DNA of 64,000 bases, from positions 2,604,001-2,668,000 of the forward strand of contig NZ_CP082833.1 in assembly GCF_021278985.1 (NCBI RefSeq). The letters run 5' to 3'. Both the position numbers and the translations under genes were made by a program. This stretch comes from Citrobacter rodentium NBRC 105723 = DSM 16636. GTDB taxonomy: Bacteria > Pseudomonadota > Gammaproteobacteria > Enterobacterales > Enterobacteriaceae. Below are positions 16,515-24,924 of this stretch, piece by piece; within the stretch, counting starts at the first letter, position 1, and every line of letters starts with the position of its first letter. The notes beneath the pieces are model-generated. The model ran no database searches, was not told the origin of the DNA, and worked only from the letters and a program-made list of their open reading frames with translations.

Positions 16515-18722
16515 ATGCCAGTAAAGCATAACCTGATAAATAATATAAGAATATTCGCGCTGGCAATAACGCTCTCGATTATCGCTATCCAGTTTTCACG
16601 CTTTATCTCTCCGCTTGCCGCCGTTGACTCCAGTTATATATACCTTTCCTGGCTGCCGCTGTGCGTGATGTTTGCGGTGCTGCTTATCTTCGGCAGGCGC
16701 GGCGTGGCGCCGATTGTGTTGGGGATGTTTATCACCAACCTCTGGAATCTCGATCTATCGTTTACGCAGAGTGTCGTACTGCTGTTCTGCCAGATATTCT
16801 GCGTATTAGGCGTTTGCGCGCTGGCGCGCTGGCGAATTGGTTCACGCTGGCGCTACGGATTACCGAACCGCAATATCTGGCGCAGGGTAATCTGGCTCGG
16901 TTTTATCGCGCCGTTGGGTATGAAAATCAGTATGTACCTGGCCGGCCATTATTTTGACTTTCCGGTTGCGGTTTCGACCTTTTTTGGCGCTGCGGCGGCG
17001 ATTTTTACCATTGTCGATATCCTGAGCCTGATTTCAGCGGCGCTGATCTTTACCATGCTGTTTTATTACCCGATGCGAATGATCGTGAATCCTCGCTATG
17101 CGCGCACCTTCTGGCGCAGGGATATCGCGCCGTCGCTGGAGAAAAAACAGCGGTTATTCACGCTATGCTGGCTGTTCGGGCTGGCCGCGTTGCTGTTCGT
17201 CATGTGCGCCCCCTATGATAATGCGTATATCGCGGGCTATCTGGTGCCGGTGTTCTTCATTCTTTTTACTACCGGCGTCGGTAAATTCAGCTACCCGTTT
17301 TTAAACTTAAGCTGGGCGATCTCGACGCTGTGCCTGCTGACCTATAACCGAAATTTTTTGCAGGGCGTCGGGTCGGAATATTCGCTGGCATTTATTCTTT
17401 CAGCCCTGATATCGTTCAGTATCTGTTTGCTCTATATGACGCGGATTTATCAGCGCAGCAACTGGCTGAACCAGCGCTGGCATCAACAGGCGCTGACCGA
17501 TCCCTTGACCCGCCTGCCCAATTTGCGCGCGCTGGAACATTTTCTGCAAAAAGAGTCAGGGCAGAGCGTGTGCAGCCTGCGGCTGGATAATCTGGAGTTT
17601 CTCAGTCGTCACTACGGTATGTTAATGCGCGTTCACTGTAAGCGCACGGTGTACCGTATGCTTCAGCCGCTGCTGCTGGAAGGGGAAAAGATTTTTCAGC
17701 TTCCGGGCAGCGAACTACTGCTGGTTCTGCGCGGGCCGGAAACGGAGGCTCGCCTGCAGCATATGCTCGACCTGCTGAATAGTCGTAAAATCTACTGGAA
17801 CAATACCGGGCTGGATATGGGCTATGGCGCCTCCTGGGGCGGCTGGGACGGTAAACAGGAGACGTTGCAGCCGCTGCTTGGGCAACTGAGCTGGCTGGCT
17901 GAGCAATCCTGTACGCATCATCGCGTTATGGCGCTGACCAACAGTCTGGAGGCGGCGACCGGACAGACGACCGAGCGTGTGCTGTTACTTAATAAAATCC
18001 GCAAAGCGCTCGACGGCGGCGATCTGCTGCTTTACGCGCAGCCTATCCGCGACAGCCAGGGCAAAGGCTACGACGAAATCCTTGCACGCCTGAAGTGCGA
18101 TGATGGCATCATGACGCCGGATCGCTTCATCCCGCTGATTGCGCAGTTTAACCTCAGCGCCCGCTTTGATTTGCAGGTGGTGGAGGCGCTGCTGACTTGG
18201 CTTGCCGCCCATCCCTCTGCCGAACCCGGCCCGCGTTTCTCGGTGAATTTAATGCCGCTGACCCTGCTGCAAAAAGAGACGGCCCCGCGGATCATTCGTC
18301 TGTTTAACCGCTACGGCATCGCGCCGGAAACGGTGATCATTGAAATCACCGAAGAGCAGGCGTTTTCCAACTCTGAGGCCAGCGTGCAGAATATTGAGCA
18401 ACTGCATAAGTTCGGCTTCAGAATTGCGATTGATGATTTTGGTACGGGCTACGCTAATTACGAACGGCTGAAGCGTCTGCAGGCGGACATTATCAAAATT
18501 GACGGCGTGTTTGTGAAGGACATACTCAACGACTCGCTGGATGCGATGATTGTGAAGTCGATAACTGAGCTGGCGAAAACCAAATCATTAAGCGTGGTGG
18601 CCGAATACGTGGAAACGCCGGAGCAGCGGGATCTGCTGTTAAGCATGGGGGTGAACTATTTGCAGGGCTACCTGATTGGACGGCCACAGCCGTTAGAGAC
18701 ATCGGGAACGAAGGCCGGATAA
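16515..18722 (+). CDS. pdeA: Cyclic-di-GMP phosphodiesterase PdeA (YfeA)
   Basis: This 735-residue inner-membrane protein has an N-terminal MASE1 sensor of about eight hydrophobic segments (residues 1-300). A degenerate GGDEF-like domain (about 330-460) lacks the GG(D/E)EF signature. The C-terminal EAL domain (about 480-725) starts at YDEILARL and has DDFGTGYANYERLKRL and VVAEYVE. It hydrolyses c-di-GMP to pGpG. The start chosen is the ATG at 16515, which aligns with the E. coli N-terminus (HNLI.NI.IF); the frame is open 69 bp further upstream. It lies between the tRNA-Ala array and nupC, as in E. coli. Confidence 0.93.
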   Translation: MPVKHNLINNIRIFALAITLSIIAIQFSRFISPLAAVDSSYIYLSWLPLCVMFAVLLIFGRRGVAPIVLGMFITNLWNLDLSFTQSVVLLFCQIFCVLGVCALARWRIGSRWRYGLPNRNIWRRVIWLGFIAPLGMKISMYLAGHYFDFPVAVSTFFGAAAAIFTIVDILSLISAALIFTMLFYYPMRMIVNPRYARTFWRRDIAPSLEKKQRLFTLCWLFGLAALLFVMCAPYDNAYIAGYLVPVFFILFTTGVGKFSYPFLNLSWAISTLCLLTYNRNFLQGVGSEYSLAFILSALISFSICLLYMTRIYQRSNWLNQRWHQQALTDPLTRLPNLRALEHFLQKESGQSVCSLRLDNLEFLSRHYGMLMRVHCKRTVYRMLQPLLLEGEKIFQLPGSELLLVLRGPETEARLQHMLDLLNSRKIYWNNTGLDMGYGASWGGWDGKQETLQPLLGQLSWLAEQSCTHHRVMALTNSLEAATGQTTERVLLLNKIRKALDGGDLLLYAQPIRDSQGKGYDEILARLKCDDGIMTPDRFIPLIAQFNLSARFDLQVVEALLTWLAAHPSAEPGPRFSVNLMPLTLLQKETAPRIIRLFNRYGIAPETVIIEITEEQAFSNSEASVQNIEQLHKFGFRIAIDDFGTGYANYERLKRLQADIIKIDGVFVKDILNDSLDAMIVKSITELAKTKSLSVVAEYVETPEQRDLLLSMGVNYLQGYLIGRPQPLETSGTKAG

Positions 18723-18741
18723 GCGTCGCGCCATCAGGCCT
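18713..18741. repeat. REP-like sequence after pdeA
   Basis: AAGGCCGGATAAGCGTCGCG followed by CCATCAGGCC resembles half of a REP element overlapping the pdeA stop codon. Confidence 0.55.
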
Positions 18742-18750
18742 TCATGCTCC

Positions 18751-18775
18751 GCCGGGGAGTATTCCCCGGCTTTTA
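18751..18775 (+). terminator. Rho-independent terminator after pdeA
   Basis: GCCGGGGA and TCCCCGGC form a stem around GTAT, followed by TTTTAT. It lies between the convergent pdeA and nupC genes. Confidence 0.85.
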
Positions 18776-18788
18776 TTGCGACGCGGTC

Positions 18789-19991
18789 TTACAGCACCAG
18801 TGCGGCGATAGACGCCGACAGGACGCTCACCAGGGTAGAGCCGTAAACCAGTTTCAGACCGAAACGGGAAACCACGTTACCCTGTTCTTCATTCAGGCCT
18901 TTAATCGCGCCAGCGATGATGCCGATGGAGGAGAAGTTAGCGAAAGAGACCAGGAACACGGAAAGAATACCTTCCGCGCGCGGAGAGAGCGTGGAGGCGA
19001 TTTTTTGCAGATCCATCATGGCGACAAATTCATTGGAAACCAGTTTGGTCGCCATAATACTGCCCACCTGCAGCGCTTCGCTGGACGGCACGCCCATCAC
19101 CCACGCAATCGGATAGAAGATGTAGCCCAGAATGCCCTGGAAGGAGATGCTGTAGCCGAACCAGCCGGTTACGGTAGCGAACAGAGCGTTCAGCGCGGCG
19201 ATCAGGGCGATAAAGCCGATCAGCATCGCGGCAACGATAATCGCCACCTTAAAGCCCGCCAGAATATATTCACCAAGCATTTCGAAGAAGCTCTGTCCTT
19301 CATGCAGGTTCGACATCTGGATGTTTTCTTCGCTGGCGTCAACGCGGTATGGGTTAATCAGCGACAGAACGATAAAGGTACTGAACATGTTGAGAACCAG
19401 CGCCGCCACCACATATTTCGGCTCCAGCATGGTCATATACGCGCCGACGATAGACATGGATACCGTGGACATCGCCGTGGCCGCCATGGTGTACATGCGG
19501 TTGCGGGACATTTTGCCGAGAATGTCTTTATAGGCGATAAAGTTCTCAGACTGGCCGAGGATCAGGGAGCTGACCGCGTTAAAGGATTCCAGTTTACCCA
19601 TGCCGTTGACTTTGGATAACAGAAAACCAATCGCGCGAATAATCACCGGCAGCACGCGAATGTGCTGGAGGATACCGATCAGCGCGGAGATAAAGACGAT
19701 AGGGCAGAGCACTTTCAGGAAGAAGAACGCCAGACCCTGATCGTTCATGCTGCCAAAGACGAAGTTGGTCCCTTCATTGGCGAATCCGAGCAGTTTTTCA
19801 AACAGTTCGGAGAATCCTTTCACGAAGCCCAGACCGACGTTAGAGTTCAGGAAGAACCACGCCAGTAATACTTCGATAACAAGTAATTGAATGACATAAC
19901 GAATGCGAATTTTTTTACGGTCACTGCTTACCAGCAATGCGAGGATCGCAACAACGGCTAGCGCCAGGACAAAATGAAGGACGCGGTCCAT
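18789..19991 (-). CDS. nupC: Nucleoside:H+ symporter NupC
   Basis: This 400-residue inner-membrane protein of the concentrative nucleoside transporter family has the E. coli NupC length. It starts MDRVLHFVLALAVVAILALL and carries the conserved regions GQSENFIAYKDI, MAATAMSTVSMSIVGAYMTM, VPSSEALQVGS and SFANFSSIGIIAGAIKGL. It imports pyrimidine and some purine nucleosides with protons. It is divergent from mntH. In E. coli it is controlled by CRP and CytR; the upstream region here (TGTGTTTGATC near 20062-20072) could be a CRP half-site, which I could not confirm. Confidence 0.98.
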   Translation of the reverse strand: MDRVLHFVLALAVVAILALLVSSDRKKIRIRYVIQLLVIEVLLAWFFLNSNVGLGFVKGFSELFEKLLGFANEGTNFVFGSMNDQGLAFFFLKVLCPIVFISALIGILQHIRVLPVIIRAIGFLLSKVNGMGKLESFNAVSSLILGQSENFIAYKDILGKMSRNRMYTMAATAMSTVSMSIVGAYMTMLEPKYVVAALVLNMFSTFIVLSLINPYRVDASEENIQMSNLHEGQSFFEMLGEYILAGFKVAIIVAAMLIGFIALIAALNALFATVTGWFGYSISFQGILGYIFYPIAWVMGVPSSEALQVGSIMATKLVSNEFVAMMDLQKIASTLSPRAEGILSVFLVSFANFSSIGIIAGAIKGLNEEQGNVVSRFGLKLVYGSTLVSVLSASIAALVL

Positions 19992-20334
19992 ATTTGCTCC
20001 AAATATGAGGCAGGTTTAATTTCCGTGCACATTCTATGTAACAGATGCAAAGAAAACGAGATCAAACACACACTATAATCCGGTCCTGTGACGGGATTCA
20101 AAATTAGTAAGCAGTCATACATTTCTGTTATGTTTAGTATGGAAGTGAAAAGTTACGTCACTGTGCTAATATTTTATTATATTGTTAATCACGCTGCGCA
20201 CATTTCCAGTTTTTACACGATCAATTGTTCCTGCCTGTCAGAGAAATCACCGTTAACTTTTTAAATGAATTTGATAACTATTCTCAACAGGCATAGCATG
20301 AAACATAGCAAAGGCTATATTACCGGGGTACGAG
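19992..20334. promoter_or_regulatory. Divergent nupC-mntH regulatory region
   Basis: These 343 gene-free bp are AT-rich. The mntH side carries a MntR-type palindrome (20301-20322) and a Fur-like stretch (AATTTGATAACTATTCTC, 20268-20285). The nupC side must hold the CRP/CytR-type control known from E. coli. Confidence 0.7.
20301..20322. promoter_or_regulatory. MntR operator upstream of mntH
   Basis: AAACATAGCAAAGGCTATAT is an inverted repeat (AACATAGC and GCTAT with a three-base centre). It matches the MntR box known for E. coli mntH and lies 13 bp before the start codon. Manganese-loaded MntR should repress mntH here. Confidence 0.8.
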
Positions 20335-21573
20335 ATGACAGACGATCGCGTTGAGCGTAGCAGTGGAAAGGCCGCGCGCAAGTTAAGGTTCGCATTAATG
20401 GGGCCTGCGTTCATTGCCGCTATCGGCTATATCGATCCCGGTAACTTTGCCACCAACATTCAGGCCGGGGCCAGTTTTGGCTACACGCTGTTGTGGGTAG
20501 TGGTGTGGGCAAACCTGATGGCGATGCTGATTCAGGTGCTGTCGGCAAAGCTGGGGATCGCCACCGGTAAAAATCTAGCCGAGCAAATTCGCGACCATTA
20601 TCCGCGCCCGGTCGTCTGGTTTTACTGGATCCAGGCCGAGATTATCGCGATGGCGACCGATCTGGCGGAATTTATCGGCGCGGCGATTGGTTTTAAGCTC
20701 ATTCTCGGCGTCTCGCTATTGCAGGGCGCGGTGCTGACCGGTATCGCCACGTTTCTAATCCTAATGCTGCAACGTCGGGGACAAAAACCGCTGGAAAAGG
20801 CGATCGGCGGGCTGCTGCTGTTTGTGGCGATTGCCTATATTGTCGAACTGATTTTTTCCCGGCCCAGTCTGGCGCAGTTAAGTAAAGGGATGATGATCCC
20901 CAGCCTGCCGAACTCAGAGGCGGTCTTTCTGGCGGCCGGGGTGCTGGGCGCGACGATTATGCCGCACGTGATTTACCTGCACTCCTCGCTCACCCAGCAT
21001 TCGCACGGCGGTACGCGACATCAGCGCTATGCGGCGACCCGGTGGGATGTGGCGATCGCCATGACCATTGCCGGATTCGTTAACCTGGCGATGATGGCTA
21101 CCGCCGCGGCGGCGTTTCACTTTAGCGGACACACCGGCATTGCTGATCTCGATCAGGCTTATCTGACCCTTGAACCGCTGCTCAGTCACGCGGCGGCAAC
21201 GGTGTTTGGCCTGAGTCTGGTTGCCGCCGGGCTGTCGTCCACGGTGGTTGGTACGCTGGCGGGGCAGGTGGTTATGCAGGGATTTGTGCGTTTCCATATT
21301 CCGCTATGGGTGCGTCGCGCCATCACAATGATGCCGTCGTTTGTGGTGATTTTGCTGGGGCTGGATCCGACCCGCATTCTGGTGATGAGCCAGGTGCTGC
21401 TGAGCTTTGGGATTGCCCTTGCCCTGGTGCCGCTGCTGATTTTCACCAGCGACCGCTGCGTAATGGGCGATCTGGTTAATACCCGCTGGATAAAACTCAC
21501 TGGCTGGCTGATCGTGGCGCTGGTAGTGGTGCTCAACGTCTGGTTACTGGTCGGGACGGCGCTGGGGCTGTAA
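20335..21573 (+). CDS. mntH: Manganese/divalent metal:H+ symporter MntH (Nramp)
   Basis: This 412-residue Nramp protein is identical in length to E. coli MntH, with 11 predicted membrane segments. Metal-site motifs are visible: IDPGNFATN in helix 1 (about residues 33-41) and MPHVIYLHSS in helix 6 (about 210-219). It imports Mn(II), and Fe(II) less well, with protons, supporting oxidative-stress and intracellular survival. The MntR box and Fur-like site upstream predict repression by Mn and Fe. It is divergent from nupC. Confidence 0.98.
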   Translation: MTDDRVERSSGKAARKLRFALMGPAFIAAIGYIDPGNFATNIQAGASFGYTLLWVVVWANLMAMLIQVLSAKLGIATGKNLAEQIRDHYPRPVVWFYWIQAEIIAMATDLAEFIGAAIGFKLILGVSLLQGAVLTGIATFLILMLQRRGQKPLEKAIGGLLLFVAIAYIVELIFSRPSLAQLSKGMMIPSLPNSEAVFLAAGVLGATIMPHVIYLHSSLTQHSHGGTRHQRYAATRWDVAIAMTIAGFVNLAMMATAAAAFHFSGHTGIADLDQAYLTLEPLLSHAAATVFGLSLVAAGLSSTVVGTLAGQVVMQGFVRFHIPLWVRRAITMMPSFVVILLGLDPTRILVMSQVLLSFGIALALVPLLIFTSDRCVMGDLVNTRWIKLTGWLIVALVVVLNVWLLVGTALGL

Positions 21574-21582
21574 AAAAACAAA

Positions 21583-21612
21583 AGCCGGGTCAGCGTAGCG
21601 CTGCCCGGCGAA
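21583..21612 (-). terminator. Hairpin terminator between mntH and ypeC
   Basis: GCCGGGTCAGCG and CGCTGCCCGGC form an imperfect stem. On the reverse strand it is followed by a T-run (TTTTGTTTTTTT), so it should terminate the ypeC transcript and may also act on mntH. Confidence 0.8.
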
Positions 21613-21627
21613 CTCTTCCTGCGTGGT

Positions 21628-21960
21628 TTAATGATGGTGCTTATGACCGTGGCCGCGTCCACGACCGCCATGATCGTCGCGATCGCGCCAGCCTTCGCGG
21701 TATCCGCGTTCGTAAGCTTTGCGCTTATCCCAGCCGCGGTGTTTGCCGTTATCGTGCCGCCACCAGCGGTCGCCGCGCCACTCATAGTGACGATGCCAGT
21801 AATCACGGTCGCGCCAGTAGCCGCCGTCCCAGTATCTGCCATAGTCGTCGCGATCGCCGATTTGTAATTTTATTGATGGCAACAGGGTGATCTCTCCCGC
21901 ATTCGCGGCCAGCGGTGCAAAAGCCAGCAGGGCTGCCGCCAGAATCAGTGACCTGAACAT
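21628..21960 (-). CDS. ypeC: YpeC family small exported His/Arg-rich protein
   Basis: This 110-residue protein has a signal peptide (MFRSLILAAALLAFAPLAANA). The mature part is rich in Asp, Arg, His, Trp and Tyr (YWDGGYWRDRDYWHRHYEWR) and has a C-terminal GRGHGHKHHH tail. Length and sequence match E. coli YpeC (DUF2502), which is predicted to be periplasmic. The histidine-rich tail could bind metal, an idea strengthened only by its place beside mntH. The function is not established. Confidence 0.93.
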   Translation of the reverse strand: MFRSLILAAALLAFAPLAANAGEITLLPSIKLQIGDRDDYGRYWDGGYWRDRDYWHRHYEWRGDRWWRHDNGKHRGWDKRKAYERGYREGWRDRDDHGGRGRGHGHKHHH

Positions 21961-22087
21961 ACTTTTTCTCCTTCACGATCGAAGCCGTAATCGGCCTGTT
22001 AACGCAATATTAAGGGGCCGTAAAGCCCCGTTTCATCGCCTTAACTCTTAAATCATAAACGAGAGCACGAATTGCTAAAGACAGCGC

Positions 22088-23086
22088 TTAAGGCGTGTCG
22101 GCAAGTATCTGCTCAATGGCGGCGCGCTCCTGAGCGGTAAAATGACGATTTGCCAGCATCCCCACGGCATCTTCAATCTGCGCCGGTTTACTGGCACCAA
22201 TCAGCACCGATGTGACGTCGTCGTTACGCAGCACCCACGCCAGCGCCATTTGCGACAGCTTCTGGCCGCGCTTTTCAGCCAGCGCGTTGAGCTGGCGTAC
22301 TTTTTCCAGCTTCGTCTCCGTCAGCTGTTCCGGACTGAGGAAGCGGCTGCCGCTTGCCGCCCGTGAATCCGCCGGGATGCCGTGCAGGTAGCGGTCGGTG
22401 AGCTGTCCGCCCGCCAGCGGCGAAAAGGCGATGCTGCCCACGCCTTTTTCCTGTAATAACGCCAGTAATCCCTCCTCCGCCTGGCGCTCAAACAGCGAAT
22501 ATTTAGGCTGATGGATCAGGCATGGCGTTCCCAGATCGTTCAGGATAGCAATGGCTTCACGCGCGAGAGCGGCAGGGTAGTTCGAGAGCCCGACATACAG
22601 CGCTTTCCCCTGGCGGACAACATGATCCAGCGCCTTCATCGTCTCCGTCAGCGGCGTTTCGGGGTCGGGGCGGTGGTGATAAAAAATATCCACATACTCC
22701 AGCCCCATGCGTTTCAGGCTTTGATCGAGGCTGGCAATCAGGTATTTGCGCGATCCCCAGTCGCCGTAAGGGCCGTCCCACATGGTATAGCCCGCTTTGG
22801 TCGAAATAATAAGCTCATCGCGCCAGGGTAAAAAATCTTCCTGCAGGAGTCGGCCAAAGTTCCGCTCTGCCGATCCCGGCGGCGGTCCGTAGTTATTGGC
22901 GAGGTCAAAGTGGGTAATCCCCAAATCGAAAGCCCGGCGCAGCAGGGCGCGGCTGTTTTCAATCAGGGTGGCGTCGCCGAAGTTATGCCATAGCCCCAGC
23001 GAAACCGCCGGCAGCTTCAGACCGCTGTGACCGCAGCGGCGATACGCCATCTTTTGATAGCGATTTTCATCAGGCTGGTAAACCAT
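22088..23086 (-). CDS. Aldo-keto reductase, YghZ-like (L-glyceraldehyde 3-phosphate reductase family)
   Basis: This 332-residue NADPH-dependent reductase has the AKR catalytic tetrad in HFDLANNYGPPPGSAE (Asp about 57, Tyr about 62), STKAGYTMW (Lys) and DIFYHHRPD (His). It is close to YghZ/AKR14 proteins, which reduce L-glyceraldehyde 3-phosphate and methylglyoxal, and to a Salmonella homologue found beside ipdC. It is transcribed away from ipdC with a shared control region. The physiological substrate cannot be read from sequence; reduction of an aldehyde made by IpdC is possible but speculative. Confidence 0.88.
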   Translation of the reverse strand: MVYQPDENRYQKMAYRRCGHSGLKLPAVSLGLWHNFGDATLIENSRALLRRAFDLGITHFDLANNYGPPPGSAERNFGRLLQEDFLPWRDELIISTKAGYTMWDGPYGDWGSRKYLIASLDQSLKRMGLEYVDIFYHHRPDPETPLTETMKALDHVVRQGKALYVGLSNYPAALAREAIAILNDLGTPCLIHQPKYSLFERQAEEGLLALLQEKGVGSIAFSPLAGGQLTDRYLHGIPADSRAASGSRFLSPEQLTETKLEKVRQLNALAEKRGQKLSQMALAWVLRNDDVTSVLIGASKPAQIEDAVGMLANRHFTAQERAAIEQILADTP

Positions 23087-23115
23087 TGTCTCTCCTCGCA
23101 GTGAGTTCTGCTTCC

Positions 23116-23135
23116 CAGTGTATACGTTTACACTG
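23116..23135. promoter_or_regulatory. Near-perfect 20-bp palindrome in the divergent AKR-ipdC region
   Basis: CAGTGTATACGTTTACACTG is a palindrome with one mismatched pair. Size and symmetry fit a dimeric repressor operator (LacI/GalR- or TetR-like). It lies 30 bp upstream of the reductase gene, in a position to control it and perhaps ipdC. Confidence 0.55.
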
Positions 23136-23169
23136 ACGCTTTTTCAACGACATTTTTCGCTATCACCGC

Positions 23170-23187
23170 TGTAAATTTTGCTTTCCA
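23170..23187. promoter_or_regulatory. Possible TyrR box upstream of ipdC
   Basis: TGTAAATTTTGCTTTCCA fits the TyrR consensus TGTAAA-N6-TTTACA with one good and one weaker half. It is 82 bp before the ipdC start. TyrR is a known activator of ipdC in Enterobacter, which supports the assignment. Confidence 0.5.
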
Positions 23188-23268
23188 TGCGCTTCGCAGC
23201 AACTTTCTGGACAGGCTTCGCGCTTCTTCAATACTCAAGCTGAGGCTCACGTCAAAAGGATCGCTGCC

Positions 23269-24924
23269 ATGCAAACCCCCTATACCGTCGCCGATTACCT
23301 GCTCGACAGACTGGCAGGATGCGGTATCGCGCATCTGTTCGGCGTGCCGGGCGATTATAATTTGCAGTTTCTCGACCACGTGATCGACCATCCTGACGTG
23401 TGCTGGGTCGGCTGCGCTAATGAACTGAACGCCGCCTATGCTGCCGACGGCTATGCCCGCTTAGCGGGGGCTGGCGCGCTGTTGACCACCTTCGGCGTCG
23501 GCGAACTGAGCGCGCTGAATGGTCTGGCGGGCAGCTATGCCGAGTACGTTCCCGTTCTGCATATTGTCGGCGCGCCCTGTAGCGGAGCGCAGCGCCGGGG
23601 CGAACTGATGCATCACACCCTTGGCGACGGGGATTTCAGCCATTTCTACCGGATGAGCCAGGCCGTCTGCGCCGCCAGCGCGGTGCTGGATGAACAAACC
23701 GCCTGCCATGAAATTGACCGCGTGCTGCATGCCATGTTAACCAGCCGTCGGCCCGGTTACCTGTTGTTACCCGCTGACGTGGCGAAACGTCCGGCTGTAC
23801 CGCCTTCAGAAGCTCTGGTGCCGCTACAGCCTGAGTCGCAGGAGAGCGTCGTTACCGCTTTCCGCTATCAGGCGCGCCAGATGCTGATGAACAGTCCACG
23901 GGTGGCGCTGTTGGCGGACTTTCTCGCCAGGCGCTTTGATTTACAGCCTGTTCTGCAGCGCTGGATGGCCGAGACGCCAATGGCCCACGCCACCCTGCTG
24001 ATGGGCAAAGGCCTTTTCGATGAACAGCAGCCGGGCTTTGTCGGCACGTATAGCGGCGGGGCAAGCGGCGAGTTTGTCCGCGAAGCCATTGAAGGGGCGG
24101 ATACCACAATCTGCGTCGGCACCCGCTTTGTGGATACGCTGACGGCCGGTTTTACCCAGCAGCTGGCGGCAGAACGGACAATAGAGGTACAGCCACACGG
24201 CTCCCGGATTGGGCAAACGTGGTATAGCGGTATCTCAATGGAACAGGCCGTTGTCACGCTGCGGGAGGTATGTCTGGAGCTTTCCTTCGCCCCGCCGCCC
24301 GCGAAGCCTGCAGGCGAACAGACGCAGGTGAAGCAGGGGGCGCTGAACCAGCAAAACTTCTGGCATACCGTACAGCAGGCGCTACAGCCCGGCGATGTGA
24401 TTCTTGCCGATCAGGGAACGGCGGCATTCGGCGCGGCGTCGCTTACGCTGCCCGCGGGCGCGGAGCTGCTGGTGCAGCCGCTGTGGGGTTCGATAGGCTA
24501 TGCGCTGCCTGCCGCCTTTGGCGCCCAGACCGCAGCGCCCGGACGGCGGGTAATTCTGATTACCGGCGACGGGGCCGCGCAGCTGACGATCCAGGAGATG
24601 GGCTCGATGCTGCGGGACGGACAGTCGCCGGTGATTCTGCTGCTTAACAATGACGGCTATACCGTTGAACGGGCGATTCACGGTGAAACGCAGCGCTATA
24701 ATGACATCGCGCGCTGGAACTGGACGCAAATTCCCCATGCCTTAAACCTTGCCGGGCGTGCGGAGTGCTGGCGCGTCACTCAGGCCGTACAGCTTGCGGA
24801 GGTGCTCGCCCGCCTGACGCGTCCTGAGCGGCTTTCGCTGATTGAAGTAGTGTTGCCGCAAGCCGATTTACCCGTGCTGCTGCGCGCGGTCACCCGGGCG
24901 CTGGAAACGCGCAACAGCGGTTGA
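23269..24924 (+). CDS. ipdC: Indole-3-pyruvate decarboxylase IpdC
   Basis: This 551-residue thiamine-diphosphate enzyme is full length. It converts indole-3-pyruvate (from tryptophan transamination) to indole-3-acetaldehyde, the key step to the auxin indole-3-acetate. N-terminal catalytic Glu lies in VGCANELNAAYAADGYAR (about residue 52); a histidine pair is in MHHTLGDGDF (about 115). The ThDP/Mg site is ITGDGAAQLTIQEMGSM through LLLNNDGYTVE (about 430-465). It is divergent from the reductase gene, and its stop abuts the yfeO stop. Relatives also act on phenylpyruvate. Confidence 0.92.
   Translation: MQTPYTVADYLLDRLAGCGIAHLFGVPGDYNLQFLDHVIDHPDVCWVGCANELNAAYAADGYARLAGAGALLTTFGVGELSALNGLAGSYAEYVPVLHIVGAPCSGAQRRGELMHHTLGDGDFSHFYRMSQAVCAASAVLDEQTACHEIDRVLHAMLTSRRPGYLLLPADVAKRPAVPPSEALVPLQPESQESVVTAFRYQARQMLMNSPRVALLADFLARRFDLQPVLQRWMAETPMAHATLLMGKGLFDEQQPGFVGTYSGGASGEFVREAIEGADTTICVGTRFVDTLTAGFTQQLAAERTIEVQPHGSRIGQTWYSGISMEQAVVTLREVCLELSFAPPPAKPAGEQTQVKQGALNQQNFWHTVQQALQPGDVILADQGTAAFGAASLTLPAGAELLVQPLWGSIGYALPAAFGAQTAAPGRRVILITGDGAAQLTIQEMGSMLRDGQSPVILLLNNDGYTVERAIHGETQRYNDIARWNWTQIPHALNLAGRAECWRVTQAVQLAEVLARLTRPERLSLIEVVLPQADLPVLLRAVTRALETRNSG

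Noticed and set aside
18744..19868. Open frames on the + strand opposite nupC
   Set aside because: They are antisense shadows of a well-conserved full-length NupC; the His/Asp/Arg-rich composition has no family features.
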